Source of the DNA: Viridothelium virens
Taxonomy: Eukaryota > Ascomycota > Dothideomycetes > Trypetheliales > Trypetheliaceae
Length of the DNA: 56,617 nt
Assembly: GCA_010094025.1 (NCBI GenBank)
Contig: ML991878.1
Span: 1-56,617, forward strand
Reading direction: 5' to 3'
Made by a program: the position numbers and the translations under genes. Position 1 is the first letter of the stretch. Each line of letters opens with the position of its first letter. This document shows positions 56,187 to 56,617 of the stretch, piece after piece. A model generated the notes under the pieces. It was not told where the DNA came from and did not search any database. It saw only the letters and a program-made list of their open reading frames with translations.

Positions 56187-56523
56187 CTACTGCCCGTTTT
56201 GATCCTCCAGAAATCCATCAGTCTTTGGTACCGAGGCATTGACTGCATTCAGAAGTATGCAAGTGTATGCGTAGACACCAATTAAGTTGACCAAAGCCAT
56301 GGTACCTTCCTCACCAAATGCATTCTTCGCCGTAAGAAAGTCAATTTCCGACAATTGCCCCCCGCACCTCGGCATAGTTTTGCTGTCATGTCTTGGGCAA
56401 TTTCGCAGTTAGTAGAGAAGGAATGCTCGCCTTCCGGCTTGACACCCGCAGCCACTAGTCGAATCTGTGTTTTGCTTAACGTAGTGGCTGCCTCCGCCAC
56501 CCGAGTATGGGCGTAGAGCAGCG
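56187..56523 (-). pseudogene. Carboxymuconolactone decarboxylase-like gene, 3' part, frameshifted
   Basis: The minus strand reads YAHTRVAEAATTLSKTQIRLVAAGVKPEG and EIAQDMTAKLCR, then changes frame and reads LSEIDFLTAKNAFGEEG, MALVNLIGVYAYTCILLNAV and VPKTDG to a TAG at 56187. This is the AhpD/CMD fold order: the RVA helix, and the FGE-x-G-x-x-x-LV-x-x-IG-x-Y helix followed by LN. The frames meet at a run of six C (56358-56363, plus strand); one more base there would restore a single frame. An in-frame stop just right of 56523 suggests an intron (acceptor TTACGAG), with earlier exons at or beyond the window edge. It is either a pseudogene or a single-base sequence error. Confidence 0.65.
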
Positions 56524-56617
56524 CTCGTAAGCATTAATGAATTGAATAAAAATGAATAAAGCTGCATAAGCATGCATAAGCGTGAATCAGACAATAGTTG
56601 ATTCTTTACTTTGACTC

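Noticed and set aside
1-56617. tRNA genes, rRNA genes, CRISPR arrays
   Set aside because: I looked for the conserved T-loop pattern of tRNAs on both strands and for evenly spaced repeats and found none that could be supported.

Overview
The window is nuclear DNA of a filamentous ascomycete (Pezizomycotina; the order cannot be fixed from sequence alone). The basis is short spliceosomal introns of about 45-210 nt with GT/AG ends, a pH-signalling palI gene, an autophagy atg29 gene, a fungal rhodopsin-fold 7TM receptor, an RNAi-type RNA-dependent RNA polymerase, and an AT-rich transposon relic with the base changes left by repeat-induced point mutation (RIP).

Layout. Positions 1-5148 hold two related Ty3/gypsy-type LTR retrotransposon relics on the minus strand. 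The first runs off the left edge and appears to be nested in the second. Positions 5149-9560 hold a palmitoyl-protein thioesterase gene with an unexplained C-terminal half, a patch of scattered short repeats, and three diverged tandem repeats. Positions 9562-11733 hold a kinase-fold gene that has lost its catalytic residues and a small cysteine-rich protein. Positions 12965-19142 hold ribosomal protein eS4, a bacterial-looking intronless deoxyribosyltransferase/TIR-like protein, aspartate-semialdehyde dehydrogenase and mitochondrial D-lactate dehydrogenase. Positions 20918-29844 hold a coiled-coil protein whose frame is cut by one TGA, an RdRP lacking a conserved segment, and Elongator subunit Elp6. 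Positions 30344-37409 hold PalI/Rim9 and Atg29. Positions 39117-43393 hold a RING/coiled-coil protein and a secreted beta-propeller lactonase. Positions 44774-49774 hold a large uncharacterised fungal protein and a 7TM receptor. Positions 51506-56617 hold an FAD-linked oxidase, a small unknown protein and the frameshifted 3' part of a carboxymuconolactone decarboxylase-like gene.

Genes are spaced 0.1-2 kb apart on both strands and do not form a biosynthetic cluster. Housekeeping and signalling genes (rps4, asd, dld, elp6, palI, atg29) sit beside lineage-specific ones. I rebuilt exons by eye from splice sites and known protein motifs. Nine gene models close in frame from start to stop across introns (rps4, asd, dld, elp6, palI, atg29, lactonase, 7TM, FAD oxidase). 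The most notable points are the C-then-G skew shared by most genes, the RdRP with a missing block, the TGA inside a continuous coiled coil, the pseudokinase beside tandem repeats, the 10-nt exon in atg29, and the bacterial-type TIR/NDT-like gene.
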